DNA of 64,000 nucleotides from positions 1 through 64,000 of the forward strand of contig WIXG01000396.1 in the NCBI GenBank assembly GCA_009869945.1, in the 5' to 3' direction. The notes under the pieces are model-generated. The model was given only the letters and a program-made list of their open reading frames with translations, had not been told where the DNA came from and searched no databases. A program made the translations under genes and the position numbers. This document shows positions 1 to 18,090 of this stretch, piece after piece; position 1 is the first letter of the stretch; each line of letters opens with the position of its first letter. The DNA comes from Mesaphorura yosii (taxonomy: Eukaryota; Arthropoda; Collembola; Poduromorpha; Tullbergiidae).

Positions 1-3000
1 AAAAGTACGAGCTTAATTTCAATGGATCAGAAGGCCTGTCGACTGCCGACTTCTGTTCACGTGTTCGCTCATTGCTTAATTCCTCTTTCTTCAGAAATCT
101 TGCAATTTCAACCAACCTGGTTCTTGTTTGTCTTGTCTGACTTGACCCAAGCTACAATAGCCTTGACTTTAGCGTTGGTTGCTATTATAATAACACACGT
201 AGCCTTACTGGGAATAATTTGACCCCTTCTCTGCTCTGCTGTAAAATTCAGCATAAAGTATCACTACCAATTCAAAATAAATTACAGCAAGCATGACTCA
301 TTTATTGCTGCTGGAGCAGTTCAGCGCAGCGTAACGCGTCCTACATGAAATGATGCAATCGAAGATCTATTGCCCGTCATGCCATGCCATGATGCTATGC
401 TACGCTTAGCGTATGTTATTTGGACAACAGGGAAAGTGAGATCACAATTCTCCAGCACCTCAACCACAATCTGTAACTTATTCCTGATGAATCCTTCAAA
501 TTGCATGCATTTAACACACGGCCCACCTTCATGTGGCTTGTACAAGTGTTTATTATTGCAGATTGTTGGGTATCGTTATCGTTTATCTAGTCACCCACCA
601 CCGCCAACGACTTTGCCGTGCAATTACTGTTTTCACACTGTTGCACACTTCTCAAGCGGTCCGAGTGCGTTGTAATACGTGTACAATTATCATTGCCCGT
701 CGCTCGGCCGCTCTTTTGCACAGGGTTTCGAAGAACAAACCGGCTCCGTGGCCGTGGCCGTGACGGAGGAAAGAAAAAGAATGCACACACACGGTTTTAA
801 AACCACAGGGCAGCGTACAGACACAACCAACCTGTAATTAACGAGCGTCATACTTGTGGTCAGCAGTTAACGCCTGGCGTGGAGCTGAAATTAACGCGAA
901 GAAAGCAAGACCATCCGTAGTAAATTAAGAGCTGTTTTATTACTTGCGTCGAATTTACAAAAAGTGTTGAGTAACACAGAACCAAAATTCACTCTTAAGA
1001 ATCTACTCATCTGTTCTAAATATGCATAACGCTCAAAATTCTAAAGCAATGGGGCTCTTTCCCTTCAAAACGCGGCGGTCGGGTTCGGGACTCTTGTATG
1101 GTTGAACAATTTCTGACGCCGACGTTAGTAAAATATCTACTCACTATTTACATTTACAGACAACGAAACTCAAATTAATTAACACACAACACGCATACGT
1201 TCACAATTTACATTAGACTCGTACACTCAAAATATTGCAATTGCATAAGAGTCAGAATTTCGAATTTGTCATGTGCCCACTGGAAAAGAATCCTGCATTA
1301 ATTTTACTCAGACGGAGAGTCAAAGTCCTTACATCTCGTTGCATGTCGTCATTCATAATTCAGGTGATAGCTCAGGCTCAGCTTGAATATTAATTCTACG
1401 AATACGAACTGGAAAGTAAAAGTCAATAATCGCATGCAAATTGTTGAGTACAGCAAGTTCAGCAAGCAAGCACGACAGAAAAGGCTCGACCGACTCTTGA
1501 ACCAAACTAATCCCTGAGAGAATCGATTCCTGACTCTAATTCTACTGGACAAACGACAAATACGTACGTACACAAAAAACTGGGTCTCTGCGGGCTCGGT
1601 CGGTGTATTTGTAAAATAAAGTCATTAAATATTTAAACTACTTGCCTACATGCTACTGTTACAAGACGAGGCTACGCTAAAGTAATGATGGATTGGATTG
1701 TTTAGTTCCCTGCCAGAAGTTTAAGAGAATGTAGCGTGGTCAAAATATTGATTAAGGGCCGAGCCCAGACAAATGTCTGGCTTGGCTTGGCTAGTGACAA
1801 AATAGACAAACTGGATTAAACCCGTTACCGTTACGTTCCGGAAAGCAACACTCGATACAAAACAGTCTTTGTCGTCGTGAAATGAATCTAAAATTTTAAT
1901 TCTACAAAACAAATGCATAATACTTTTGATATAATTCTTGCTAAATGCTAATGCCTGACGTTAAACGATAAGATTTCATCGTATTTCGTAGTAAAGACGC
2001 ACTCAGGCTAAATTGTAATTAGCTCACGTGCGCACTGCACTCACAAACACAAATACAGAAACATCCAGCATGCAACAGAAACCACCACAAACAAGTGCGG
2101 CAATTACACGAACGCTGGGTGCTTACACACGACATCAAAAACACCAGACACCAATTACAATTACCGTTTTGCATTGCATAGTCAATTAGATGATAAAGTT
2201 TTATGATTTGGTTTCTTAGGATCGATCTGGTTCACTGTTAACTTAAAAAAATTCCATTCAGTACGCACATATTAACATAATCTATCGCTTATCGCTATCT
2301 CCTATCGCCTACCGCCATCTCCGTGAGTGCAATTTGCAATTGGACTACTAAAAATCTAAACACAACACAACACTCACGTACATAAATGTAAATACGTATT
2401 CTAATCCGATTTACGCCCGCTAATAACGCTAACAATTAGTATTTGGTATGTTATGAGTTAGCAGTTGGCATTTAGCAATGCTCAATTATCAGGACGAGGT
2501 ATTTAGAGAGCAAATAGTAAATTAGATTGGAATACGATATACGAATCATTAACATACACTTAACAGTACGAAGACGAAGTTTCTTTGGTTGGTTGAGTGC
2601 GTTCGTGTTCAGGTTTTCGCTCGGCTGACCGGCTGCTGGAACAGGATTCAAATTATCGTAATTATAATCGTAATTGTTCTTGTGTTTACAAAAAATTACG
2701 TGCACGTTTTCCGAATTACTTAATAATAATTATTCTCCAGTTTCTAACAACCTTGATTTGCTTTGCATATTGCAAGTTGAACTTAAAAAACATACAAAGG
2801 CTGTTATTGCATTTGCAGCTTTCTTCGTTAAATAACAAAATTTGCATATGAAATCCGAATTGAAAACTTTAAATGCAGCCTTAAAATTAAGATTAGATCC
2901 TTTTATTTGGAAACGAGGAAGTCTGTATAATTGTCACTTGAAGTGATATCTAATTTGATGAGAAAAGGAAAGGGAACATTTGCTTTTATGCTACACAGCT

Positions 3001-3336
3001 ATACTCTGATGTGACATTGAAATTTGAAATTTCCGATTAATCATTGAATCACAGTTCACTATTTCAATGAGAGTTCTTGAATTTTATCTTCTTTGTGGTT
3101 GTTGACGATTATTGTAGATTGTTGGTGTCTTTGCCTGTCCGGAGATGATGGCTTTCTGTGATGGGTTACAACGAAATTTGAGATGAGGTACAGAAGCCGA
3201 CCTGGTGGTCATTTCTTCTTCAAATTGCCCGGCCCGCCAGGAACTCCTGAAAATGAAACTTTGTGTGTTAACAACCAAAGTATACTACGAACGGAGAAAG
3301 ATGCTTTATGGGTGAAGGAAAGGAAAGAAGAAGAAA
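1..3336. other. Noncoding flank downstream of PP1-beta
   Basis: No convincing coding exon was found on either strand. The open frames here are short, lack recognisable protein character and are not joined by good splice sites. The part next to 3337 should hold the 3' UTR of the PP1-beta gene. A minus-strand AATAAA, read as tttatt at 2902-2907 on the plus strand, lies about 430 nt past the stop codon and is a candidate poly(A) signal. The rest is A/T-rich with scattered short direct repeats. Confidence 0.5.
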
Positions 3337-8933
<5,597 letters not shown>

Positions 8934-9580
8934 TTTGCTCTACTTGATCAGTGAGTACCTGTCGGGAATACATACAGGCATGACATCAGTATTCAGTGAG
9001 TTGCAGACACAGCAAAATTAAGAAAGCAAGTTACCTGATTAGCAAGGGTAAATCTGAATTAGTAGTAATGTACTTATGTACGTTTGATGTTGGTTGCTTG
9101 AATTCTGATGTCCGACCTTCACAAGTCACGTCATTCACTGTTATCAGTCCACTATCTAGAAATGAAGAGCAGATTCCACTGTTGCACCTGTATGATTATT
9201 AATGATTAACGACAAGTACACTGGCCTCCTTGATTTAGAATCTTGATACAACACCACCGAGCCAGTATCAAAAGTTCTCAAGCCTCAATTTAGATTCAGA
9301 TACGTTCATTCTCGTTAACTAGTAGTCGGCGTGGCGTGAATTTGGACTAAATTAGGAAAGTTCTTTCTCTGCTGCACACTCACTCGAAATCGGGGTGGTG
9401 GCAAGGGCAAGCAAGGCGACCAGTCGTAGGTCACTTGGATTGAGTATCAGCCGTTGTTAGTTTATGCATTCGCATTCGGAGAAACCTGCTCCAAACGCTT
9501 TCCAACAACTTGCCACGAAATGTCCGTGTCCGTGCACTACGGCAATTAGTCTGTTACTAAAGTGATAACGATCCACTTAC

Positions 9581-9640
9581 CAGTCAGTCGCTGCTAGCTG
9601 TACTGCCGTGTAGAGATGTAGTCTAAAGAGAGAGCTTGTC
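9581..9640 (-). other. Possible 5' UTR exon of PP1-beta
   Basis: A strong minus-strand donor (GTAAGTGG, plus-strand 9573-9580) follows a short sequence starting above 9581. A candidate acceptor, CCGACAG, lies just upstream of the PP1-beta ATG near 8960. Joining them would place a noncoding first exon here and the promoter near 9.6-9.7 kb. The outer edge of the exon is a guess. No transcript evidence is available. Confidence 0.35.
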
Positions 9641-12600
9641 TTGCCTGCCCCACCGCTGCCAATGCCAATTTAATATTTATCTACACGTAAATTAACCCAG
9701 CCTTTGCTGCTATTGTCTTTTGTACTTGTAAATGATAAATGATGAGTAACTGTTAGTGAAGCTTGATGCCTTAACACTTTTATGTACGTATGTACGCTTG
9801 AGGCTGGCTGATGTCGGCGATGATGATGATACAACTCACATTCGATACTCGTTACTCGCTCCTCGCACCCTTTAACTAGCGAAATAAAATGTTAATGCAA
9901 TGCTAAATGCTAACGCGGTTTCAAATGCCAAGAGGTATTTTCCGAGAGAGAAGTCAGAACTGAACGGTACGCCGCGCGTTGTCTCTATCCAAACCCAAGT
10001 CCAAGTCGAAGCCAAGCACAGATGAAAGCAGTCTAGTCGAGTCGAGTACGAGTGCGAAAGCATCTCGTCTCTGTTGTATTGTACTTTTGTACTCGGTATT
10101 CTTGGTCATATAAAATGGTGAACTCCCCTTACGAGATGCGTGTTTCAGTTTCAGTGTTCGCTGGCTTGGATTTCGCACGGCATAGCTTGGCATTTTAAAG
10201 GACAAGGTTCCCATCGATGCCGATGCATTGCTTGCAGAGCCGGTCGGTCGAATCGAGCGGGAGGAGTTGCGAATCGTTACGTATGCTAGTGGTGGTGCTG
10301 GTGGAATGAGTACAAGTTACAAAAGAGATGAAGTAAATGCCGTGCCGCAAGTGTAGACAGTGCAGCAGAGACTGACATCACTGCAAAAAAGATAAAGAAA
10401 AGGATTACATTTTCGCACAGCAATCCACTTTGTTTTGATATGCTTTTATATAAAATTCGCATTCGTATTTTGCAGTTCTACTCGCATTTGCCATTTGCAC
10501 TAGGAAGCCATGATCTCATCCTCTAGTGTGCATGATGAGAGTAATGCAGTGCCGGGTCCATGCCGAGCCAGCGCAGCGCACGGACACAGAAACTAAATAC
10601 TAAACACGGTGGACGAACGAGAAATTTTGACATGGACATGGACATGGATTCTTGGACAAGATGCGAGAGAAAGAGAAGAAAGGCGACAATAGCAATAGCA
10701 CCTCGTACATTGTACGAAGGAAAGTGCGCTTCATCCGTGCCCGTGCCAGCCGGTGGAATGCATAATAATTACACTGACGTCATTCGAAGCCAAGCCGTGG
10801 CGCAGCGCAGAGTGTTTGAAGATCGCATTTGGATTGCTGGAACTTGGACAATGGAAAAGGCTTAAAGCTAAGCTTGACAAGCGGAAAACTAAAACAAACA
10901 AAACAAGCAAGGGAAATAATGCTCCACCGCTCCACAAATTGGAAAGTTAAAAAGCTCTGAATTCTGGATTCTGGGAACTGCCGGACGGATGCGGACATGG
11001 GCGTGGACATGGATTAGGGCTAAGGCAGGACAGGCCTCAGATTTAAATTGAATTCCAATTCCAGAAATGCGAATTTCAGCTTCAGCTGACCACATCTCTT
11101 GTTCGTTGCGAGCAAGGTCGGACTTAACGAGGAGAAAGTTATACAAATGGCGACTGCGATTGTGAATGGCAAAACAGCGAAGCCTGAATAGCGGCTTGCT
11201 GCTCTGCTGCGGTCCGGTCGCGGTTTGGCTTTGGGCCTCAAACTCAGGATATGCGAATGCGAGTCTCTGCTAATGACAGGTCATTGGAATGAGATCGAAT
11301 TGAAATCATATCATATCATCATCATGCAAAAGTGCAAGCAACGCAGTCAGCAGTGGAATTTTGTGGCAAACGCAACCGCTCAAAGCTCTGCATTCTACTC
11401 GGCTCAAAGGTCATGTGTCAAGGGGCTTAGGACTTGCGTATCCAGATGGAAGATGAAAAAACAGCCCAGCGCATTTTCTTTTTGCGTTCACATTTCGCAA
11501 TCGGAATTCACACGATTTGAGATTAGTCGAGAGCTCTGCATGCAGGAGATAATTTACGTGCTTGCTTGTTTACCATTGCTAATTGGTTGCAGCTGTCAAT
11601 TTCACATCTCAACATCCCAGGCATCAATGCTGATGCAATCGAAGCCCGGCCCAAAAGCTCCACGAAGCACATGAAGCATAGTGTTTCTGAACTCTGAGTC
11701 ACTGAGGCAGACAATTGACAATTGACGTAAAATTGATAAAACTGCAAATTCTACAGGGCAGAAAGCAGGGAAGACCAATCACAAAGTCAGATAATGCACC
11801 AGTGCAAGCATGACAAGCGATGGCGATAAACAAGGCCGTGCACTTGACTTTGATTAATTTGATGTCGCAGTGAGAATGAGAACTTCACACCAAAAAGCAA
11901 AAACACGGACGGCAACGGCAACGACGCGTCGTTCGATTCAATCGTGATTCGTGACGTCTGCCGCCGCTACCGTCGTGTTTTTATTATTGTTACGTTCACG
12001 CGTTCGCGTGTGAAAATGCGACAACAACGACAACGACGAAAACGGGCCGCAGATGGGGGACAGGACGCAGGAAAGGAAAAGAAAGAACTGTGCCAAGTCC
12101 AAATTAGATTGGAATGAATTTCACTTGCACAGGCACATGCATATGAATTTAGAATTTGTGTACAAAATTCGAATAAGTGCCAAGCAAAGTACGAGACCGC
12201 TAAAGCTAAAGCTTTGGCATGAGGCAATTAGGCAAATCACATCGGCAAATGTGCGACGACGGCAGCGATGATGACGAATTGGCACGGAATGACACGCAAA
12301 ACGAAAAACGATGGAAGACACGAGGGAAAGGGCGAGAAATGAGTTCATATTTAATAATAATCGTAATGAAATTGGCGATTGATGATTTGTTATTGCAAAA
12401 AATTGCTGCTGCTGCTGTCATTCAATTCCTACTCTGTTCTAAGAATACCACGAGTAAGAGTAAAGAGTCTCGGTAAAGCATCTCGGAAGACGAAGTTGAA
12501 TATGGTGGCTTTGACAGGCGACATGTGGACACTACATTACCTAGTAGAACACATCAGGCTTTATTTGCTGAGAAATTGATTTTCTCAACGGCCTTTCTCT

Positions 12601-13907
12601 TTCCCCGGAATCATCCGCAGGGCAAGAGATTTCGTCCAACCATCGGAGCGGGCAGTTGTGGGCAGTTAGGTTGGTTTAGAGAGATCGAGAAGTCGAAGAG
12701 CAAAGGCTGATTATTTGATTGTTGACACAAAGCCCTAAAGCCCTAAGCCCCTGACAAGGTCAAGTTCAAGTCCAAATTCAATCAAATTTCTACAAATGTA
12801 AATCTGGCACGGCCATTGTTCATTGCCAAGCAAGCAGAATAAGTCAAGAATCAAGAAGCGAACCTCGCCATTCAGGTTTAAACACAATGCATTGCAATAA
12901 TTCGCGACAATTAATTGGATGCATTTAGGCGGCTCACTCACATGACAAGTTTTTGAGCGAGATTCGACAAAATGAGATTTCAATTTACGATTATGTAAAT
13001 AAAGCAAAGTAAAAAAGCATGCTGAATGCTGGCCAGTGGAAAGCGAGTTTGTATAGCGAGTTTTTAGTGCTGAAACCCGAACGGCCGTGCCAATTCTGAT
13101 GTAAAATGCAAACGCAGATGCAGAAGAAAATGAAACTAGTTTGAAAAGTAGATTAGAGATTATGAAATGTGTTACGCAGATGCTGTCACTGATTTGAAGC
13201 TTCGATGTCGGCTATCGACTGCAACGCATTGCGCTGCCTGGCATGGATTGACGGAACAAAAGAAATGAGAATTTGAGATTATCGAAATGAAAACTGAATC
13301 AAATTCAGGTCAAAATTCAATTCAGATCGGAATTAAATTGAAATTGAAAAAGGCCCTCAGAATCTTGAATGTCAGAAGGTGCCGTGTGATGCCATGCTGG
13401 GTTCCCATAATTCTCGTAATTCATCGATTCAGTGATCAAATTGTTCAAGATCAGGCATTGGTCAAGAATCAATATCAACTGCATCCAAACTCAAGATCAG
13501 CAACTTCAAATTCGACGTAAACAGAGCGAGATTGGATTCAACAACAAACCTGAACAAAAACAGGCGTTTGAGGACTACAGGGATTTGAATTCAACGGCGG
13601 AAGATATCTCGCCAATGCTTTTACTTTACCATGCAATGTAAGTGCTAATCTTTGAAATCAACAACTGTGTGGACACGCGACACCGCAAGTATCACTGATT
13701 AGATTAAACATCAAGAATTGCGATTTGGGAACCTGCAAGAAGAGAAGGCAGGCCACACGTTTTGAACAGTGATTCTGCAGCCCCCGTAAGTAAATTTGAG
13801 TTAAGGGACTGAATTTCATGGGCATTCGAGGTTCGATCAATGCAACGCGTTGATTTGGTTGAACACGTACCGCACTGCTAATTGAACTCGGAACTCGGAT
13901 TCGACGC
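9641..13907. other. Intergenic region between PP1-beta and ArgRS
   Basis: This 4.3-kb stretch has many short open frames on both strands, but none shows family motifs or chains by splice sites into a longer protein. It is rich in small local duplications such as gacatg repeats near 10629-10650 and repeated ccctaa-like units near 12731. The promoters of PP1-beta (leftward) and the ArgRS gene (rightward) are expected at its two ends. No tRNA-like B box or mobile element was found. Confidence 0.5.
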
Positions 13908-13955
13908 ATGTTCTCCAGACTGGGACAACTCCGGAACTCCCTCAGAAGTCGGTGA
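13908..13955 (+). other. Upstream ORF with presequence-like peptide
   Basis: ATG at 13908 opens a 15-codon frame encoding MFSRLGQLRNSLRSR. Its stop overlaps the presumed ArgRS start as TGATG (13953-13957). The peptide is rich in Arg, Leu and Ser and lacks acidic residues, as in mitochondrial targeting sequences, yet it lies in a different frame from the enzyme. It may be a translated uORF, chance, or the sign of an indel or unseen splice variant that would put a presequence in frame. Confidence 0.4.
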
Positions 13956-16330
13956 TGTCCGGCATTCAGTCGATCCTCAAGTCTCCTACGCTAACGTCAA
14001 AGTTAGTGGCACTGGTAAGTATCAACAACGAAGTTGAGATCCGTTGTACTTTCTGAATTCTGATGTACTCTTTAATTATGTAATCGCAGATAAATGATTT
14101 GAGATGCGGAAACCTACGTGAAACTCTTGGCGTACGCTGTACATGGACAGTACTTAGAGATACTGCCGGATCGAAGTTGCAACCGGCGCAAAATGAGAAT
14201 TCCACGCCCACGAGAGCAGCTCTCGGTCTGGACATCGGCTTACGTTTCAAATTTTTGTCGACACGTCGAAGACAACAGCTAACAGCGCTCCTCGACAAGC
14301 AGAAATTCAGTTGGCAAGATTACGCGACTCGTGCCAGTGAAACTCTGGAAAAGGTTGACCGCAAAAAGTTTAAAGATATTCCAGCTGTATTTGTCAGTCT
14401 CAAACAAGAACAGGACGCTAAATTCAGTGTTCAAGATACGAAAGATTTGATCAAGGAGTTGCTCAAGAATTATTCTCGAAAAGATGCAATCGAGTTGCAC
14501 GGGAAAATTCCGACGGAGAAGATCGTCGTCGAATTTGGATCGCCAAACATCGCGAAGCCGCTGCACATGGGACACTTGAGGTCAACCGTTATTGGACATT
14601 ACGTGGCGAAGATCTGCAAGGCTGCCGGGCACAACGTCACGACAATTTGTTATTTGGGTGACTGGGGCACACAATTCGGCTTCCTGCATGTGAGCTAACA
14701 TCAGTTTCATCAGTAAATTTAAAAGTGTGTGGGTTGATAACTGATTGCTCTGTGTTCTTGCTTCTAGGCTGGGTTATCACAATGGCTTCCACGTGACGAA
14801 GACGTTCCATTGACTCGAGCCATGCATAAACTGAGTCTCAGTGAATTGCTCGATTACTATGTGAGGGCCGTTAAGGAGGAATCTTCAAACGAGACATTTG
14901 CTAATCAAACCAGAAAGTACGCACTTGCGCTAGAAAAGCAAGAAAGGACAGCTCTGGACATTTGGGCAACCGTTCGGGAAAAGACAATCAACCACTTGGG
15001 GACGGTGTGGAATCAATTTGGCATCAGCTATGATGTCATTCAAGTAAGTAATCCTAATTCCCTAATCAATCCAGCACACATTCGCTTCGTGCAAAATCTT
15101 AAATCTTGTATTAAAATTTTTGAAGGGGGAGTCAGAATTTGCGATTGCAAGCGATCACACAGAAGAGACAATGAAGATTCTTAAGGAGAAGGCTGTTTTG
15201 GTCACTAGAGAAGACGGATGCGTGTGCGCCAATGTTTTGTCTAGAGGGAAGCTGGAAGGAACGGAAGTTCAAGTTCCGTTAGTCAAAGCCGATGGAAGCT
15301 CGTTGTATTTGCTTCGGGACATCGCCGCAGCCCGAAGTCGTTTGCAAAGATTCAAGTGAGCAGAATTATCATAGATAAAGGACAAAGTTTTGTATGCTGT
15401 CAATGTCAATTTGAACTTCGTATAGCACCAAGTGCTAATCGACCTTACCTAATTACCTTTCTTCCAGTTTTGACCGAATGCTGTACGTGGTCGACAAAAC
15501 ACAAGAGAAACACTTTACACATTTATTCAGAATCTTATCACAAATCGGGATGAAAAGCCCTTCAGACAACGGCAGCGACAGGCAGCAGAAATTTTCCAAG
15601 TTTCTCCAGCACATCTCCTTTGGAAGAGTCGACGGAATGTCCACGCGCTCCGGGAATTTCGTTCTGCTTTCCGACGTTATTGACGATGGCACTGAACTCA
15701 TGGAAGACACGCGTATCCAATCTGCCAATACGAGGCGACAGGAAGATGAAGCCCGGGACCGAATGATTTCCATGAAGTTGGCCATTTCAGCGCTTGTCGT
15801 AAACTCACTCAAACACGGAAGAAACCGTGACTGTAAATTCGATTGGGTCGAGGCGCTCAGGCCAAATGGGGACACAGGAGTTAAGCTGCACTACACACAT
15901 GCCAGGCTGTATTCGTTGGAACAGAAACAGAGTTTTACCAAAGAAGTGCTTGACTCAGAATGGGAACTTGACATGGACTACATTTTTAGTGATCCACTTG
16001 CACTCGATTTGACCCTCACTTTACTCAAGTAAGCCATGTCGATCTTTATCTTGTCGAAAACGGATTTACGCCAGCCGTTAAGCCGATCCTTACCTTTTTA
16101 GTTTCGAAGACGCATTTTGGGCTTCATACAACGAATTCGAGCCCGGCATTCTTCTGGCGTACATTTTTAGACTGTGTGACCGAGTGTCAAAGTGTCTGAG
16201 AGAACTCAAAGTGCAGACGGAGCCGAATCAAGAAATTGCGAAGACTAGATTAAGACTTTTTATGCTCTCCAGAAATATTTTAGCCTTTGGGCTTGATACA
16301 ATTGGAATTGAGCCAATGAATGAAATATAA
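13955..16330 (+). CDS. RARS2: Arginyl-tRNA synthetase, mitochondrial type
   Basis: Six exons: 13955-14014, 14090-14689, 14768-15043, 15126-15355, 15468-16028 and 16102-16330, giving 651 residues. This class I synthetase charges tRNA-Arg. The HIGH signature is HMGH at residues 179-182 (14564-14575), followed by GHLRST and [10 protein letters not shown]. The KMSKS position is occupied by MSTRSG (446-451). The DALR-type anticodon-binding half contains [14 protein letters not shown] and ends IGIEPMNEI. These segments resemble animal mitochondrial RARS2 more than cytosolic RARS1. The start at 13955 gives [11 protein letters not shown], which is Lys/Ser/Leu-rich but not a textbook presequence, and an overlapping uORF sits just upstream. 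The protein is longer than human RARS2 (about 578), mainly through a poorly conserved segment before residue about 110. Its stop is only nine bases from the stop of the opposing PRMT gene. Confidence 0.93.
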
Positions 16331-16339
16331 TTTGTATCT

Positions 16340-17500
16340 TTACTGAATGATCTCGTCACAATTTTCATTTTCTTGTTGATTATTAAGAAAATGTTTAACG
16401 ATTTCACATTTGGCCGACCCACACTCGCAAGGCACGGGATGCTCCGCATTTTCGTCGAGCAGGAGCTCAAGATTTAGGTTGTACGCACGTTTATTGTCTG
16501 GCGCGTTTTCCTTTTCCATACTGAATTCCCAACCGATTATGTCGCCATCCTCAAGCTCAATGGGCTCCGGTAAAAGAATGACGGTTTGTTTCCAATGCGT
16601 GGCCTCCTCCCACGGCGCCGTTGAAAGTTCCACTGGATCCTCACTTGGAAAAGGAAAGGTGACATCAAACCAGATGGCTATCCCCTGCATTTCACCTCCG
16701 CCGTCGACGGTGAAAAATCTTCGATCAGTCAGGCACTGTAGCGATTCTTGCGTCACGGTCATCAAATCAACCTTCCACAAAAGCTGCGGATCAGCGAGCA
16801 GATTCTCTGATTGGACGACATGAATTTCTGGTTTTGATTTAGTCTGGGCTGCGTCACTGAATGGGCTGAGATCAAAACCGTACTGTTTCGTCTTCCAGAA
16901 TCCAATTTGTTCATTCCATAGGTCAGGCACGTGACAAGGTGCGCCATACAAATTACATGATGTGGGGAAGAGGAGGCCATCTCTCTTGAGAAACGCGTCT
17001 CTTGCGTGGACGACAGACTCTATCATGGATTCGTGCAGAAGATAAAATCCCATCCATTCAGACACAATTATGTCAACACTTTCCTTCTCCAGGGCCACAT
17101 CTTCGACTTTGGAATGAATCACTTCGATTATCTCAGCGAATCCGTTTTGAGCAGCAATTTTTGGCAGTACTTTAGCAAGATTGGAGGCCTCAACCGCGTA
17201 AACCTTTGCAGCTCCAGCTTGCGCACAAAATAAGCTCAAGATTCCGGTCCCCGCTCCGACGTCCATGACGACTTTCCCCTTGAATACTTCAGCGGCGCTT
17301 TCGATGGCGTCTTTGTAAGTTAGAGTTCGAGGTTTGTCTTCGAGCATTAACCGGTGAACGTTTAAATCTTCATAACTTGTGAAATATTCTTCTTGGCTGC
17401 TGCCACTGTCTGCAGACATTTCTTGGTCCTGGTCTTGGTTCGGATCAGTCACGAGATCAACCCCATTTACTTCCATTTCATCGCTGTCCATCTCAGACAT
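16340..17500 (-). CDS. PRMT6-like type I protein arginine methyltransferase
   Basis: A single uninterrupted exon encodes 386 residues. It is a class I SAM-dependent methyltransferase that should methylate arginine side chains. The AdoMet-binding motif I reads VVMDVGAGTG. The double-E loop is SEWMGFYLLHESM, with both catalytic glutamates present. The THW loop is present (EEATHWKQ), and the barrel domain follows. The spelling of the double-E loop and the following VVHARDAFL recalls PRMT6 and insect Art6/Art2 more than PRMT1/8. About 40 acidic residues precede the core. The C-terminal tail has a Cys cluster (CECGSAKC), unusual for the family. The ATG at 17500-17498 is the first in frame; an upstream GTG is less likely. 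The lack of introns sets it apart from its neighbours and may reflect intron loss or an old retrocopy, but the frame and motifs are intact. Confidence 0.93.
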   Translation of the reverse strand: MSEMDSDEMEVNGVDLVTDPNQDQDQEMSADSGSSQEEYFTSYEDLNVHRLMLEDKPRTLTYKDAIESAAEVFKGKVVMDVGAGTGILSLFCAQAGAAKVYAVEASNLAKVLPKIAAQNGFAEIIEVIHSKVEDVALEKESVDIIVSEWMGFYLLHESMIESVVHARDAFLKRDGLLFPTSCNLYGAPCHVPDLWNEQIGFWKTKQYGFDLSPFSDAAQTKSKPEIHVVQSENLLADPQLLWKVDLMTVTQESLQCLTDRRFFTVDGGGEMQGIAIWFDVTFPFPSEDPVELSTAPWEEATHWKQTVILLPEPIELEDGDIIGWEFSMEKENAPDNKRAYNLNLELLLDENAEHPVPCECGSAKCEIVKHFLNNQQENENCDEIIQ

Positions 17501-18090
17501 TATCACGGGCCTGCGGTCGTATTAGGCACCACGCTAAGCTGCAACCTATAACAAACGTATCTTACTGAAAAGTGTACACAAGTTCCATTTCCAAGCACGG
17601 ATATAAATCCACGGATTCCTATGCGCTTACGTCTTCCAGAAGCCGAAGCCGGGCAATTGAATGGCGGCTTAAAGATCACAGATTGCGATTAAGCAGCAGA
17701 ACTGTGGATCCAAGTTGTCAATTGATTCAGATTCAGGCACATGAAGCACATGTGCGATGTAAACACCGGAATTTGTTTTGAATCGAAGCTGAAAGAGATT
17801 CCTTGCCGTTTATTTCCTCAATGAAACGTACAAAACATTCAAACTCACGCACCGAGCACAAGTCAAGTGGACGACCAATATCAATCCAATATCTGTGATT
17901 AAGTAGTGACTCGATATTAAACTAATTAGTGACAGTTGACATTGACAGCCGACCGGACGGAAGATTTCCTGTGAACCAATTACACATGGGCATCTTGCAC
18001 TGCATGGATTAATTAACGAGATCAACATGGGAAATCGGTTGACTCGACTGACTGGGATGGAAATCCACTAATTGAGTTACATCATTAGAA
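17501..18090. other. Divergent promoter region between PRMT and SON
   Basis: The two genes are transcribed away from each other across this 590-bp interval, which should contain both promoters and 5' UTRs. No TATA box at a convincing distance or other named element was recognised. The short open frames inside it are not coding-like. Confidence 0.5.

Noticed and set aside
12121-12421. Overlapping open frames on both strands at 12.1-12.4 kb
   Set aside because: They are short, Cys/Arg/Phe-rich in an unstructured way, and lack splice partners or family motifs.
13796-13840. GGTTCGATC-type tRNA B-box word near 13835
   Set aside because: No A box at the right distance and no cloverleaf could be drawn.
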